Assembly: GCF_001553645.1 (NCBI RefSeq) | Contig: NZ_CP014231.1 | Span: 1,240,001-1,304,000 of the forward strand | Direction: 5' to 3' | From: Leptotrichia sp. oral taxon 847 | GTDB taxonomy: Bacteria; Fusobacteriota; Fusobacteriia; Fusobacteriales; Leptotrichiaceae | DNA length: 64,000 nt | Shown: in pieces, positions 63,720 through 64,000 of the stretch | Position numbering within the stretch: the stretch's first letter is position 1 | How the letters are laid out: the number at the start of each line of letters is the position of its first letter | Notes under the pieces: model-generated | Databases searched by the model: none | Told to the model about the DNA's origin: nothing | Seen by the model: only the letters and a program-made list of their open reading frames with translations | Made by a program: the position numbers and the translations under genes

Positions 63720-64000
63720 TTAGTAATTCCATTCATAATCCCCTTGTAAAATATGTGCTACATTTACATTTGGACCCACTAATGAAACATCAGAATTTTT
63801 TAGATTTTCTTTAGAAATAAGTTTTGAAATTTCATTATATGTTTTAACTGTTTCTTGTTCCAATTTATTTGGATCTAAGTTTTCTAATTCTTTTTGCATT
63901 TGTGCATATTCATCTATATGTTTCCTTTGTTCTTCAAATGTTTTATATGTAAGATTAAGTTTGTAAGTTTTTAAAATATCAAGTGGATACGTTGCTTTAT
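63720..64000 (-). CDS. C-terminal end of an unidentified protein (partial)
   Basis: An open frame of about 93 codons enters from the right edge on the - strand and stops at 63722-63720. It reads ...QMQKELENLDPNKLEQETVKTYNEISKLI and ends HILQGDYEWNY. It looks helical and charged. It belongs to the same run of - strand genes as the membrane protein 31 bases downstream. Too little is present to name it. Confidence 0.75.
   Translation of the reverse strand, partial: KATYPLDILKTYKLNLTYKTFEEQRKHIDEYAQMQKELENLDPNKLEQETVKTYNEISKLISKENLKNSDVSLVGPNVNVAHILQGDYEWNY

Overview
The window reads as chromosome from a very AT-rich, two-membrane, anaerobe-type bacterium, most likely Fusobacteriota and within it a Leptotrichia-like lineage. 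This is inferred from base composition, gene content (SurA-like and YARHG lipoproteins, an outer-membrane barrel, many AAA-like/PD-(D/E)XK genes of the kind common in fusobacteria) and strong AGGAGG ribosome sites; no rRNA is present to confirm it.

Positions 1-18049 are a surface-polysaccharide locus on the + strand. It starts with a GDPD-like / HAD / nucleotidyltransferase / cupin / nucleotidyltransferase module. Then come several glycosyltransferases, an AlgJ/AlgX-like plus MBOAT O-acetylation pair, an OafA-type acyltransferase, a hexapeptide acetyltransferase and dTDP-4-dehydrorhamnose reductase (rfbD). Two passenger systems sit inside it: an AAA-like/PD-(D/E)XK gene and a two-gene AAA ATPase + TOPRIM unit that looks like an anti-phage module. 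A YefM/YoeB toxin-antitoxin pair follows rfbD and is bracketed by two copies of the rfbD tail and its terminator.

Positions 18957-22429 hold a secreted GH16 glucanase, prs, an RsmC-like methyltransferase and a cell-wall amidase. Positions 22430-38531 are one continuous str-S10-spc ribosomal cluster, rpsL to secY, preceded by a long structured leader and ended by a terminator straight after secY. An outer-membrane barrel gene, a phosphonate-type ABC transporter (phnC and two phnE, no phnD) and an IS200/IS605-type element follow.

Positions 42.8-55.4 kb carry envelope and housekeeping genes: a membrane-anchored coiled-coil protein, a PpiC-like lipoprotein, tRNA-Gln(CUG), two 5'-nucleotidase-family enzymes, and an ArsR-rhodanese regulator divergent from trxA-trxB-trx-like with a shared promoter region. 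An NRAMP-related transporter, a MazG-like enzyme, radC and a short RicT/PSP1 protein complete this part. From 55.5 kb to the end all genes are on the - strand: a three-domain Aas-like acyl-ACP synthetase/acyltransferase, a cluster of intergenic repeats, and a group of secreted, lipo- and membrane proteins of unknown function.

Five one-base reading-frame breaks lie at A or T homopolymers (4676, 5562, 5851, 23425 and 54415). One is in the essential rpsG gene, so at least some of them are probably sequence errors rather than real pseudogenes; this caution applies to every broken gene listed.
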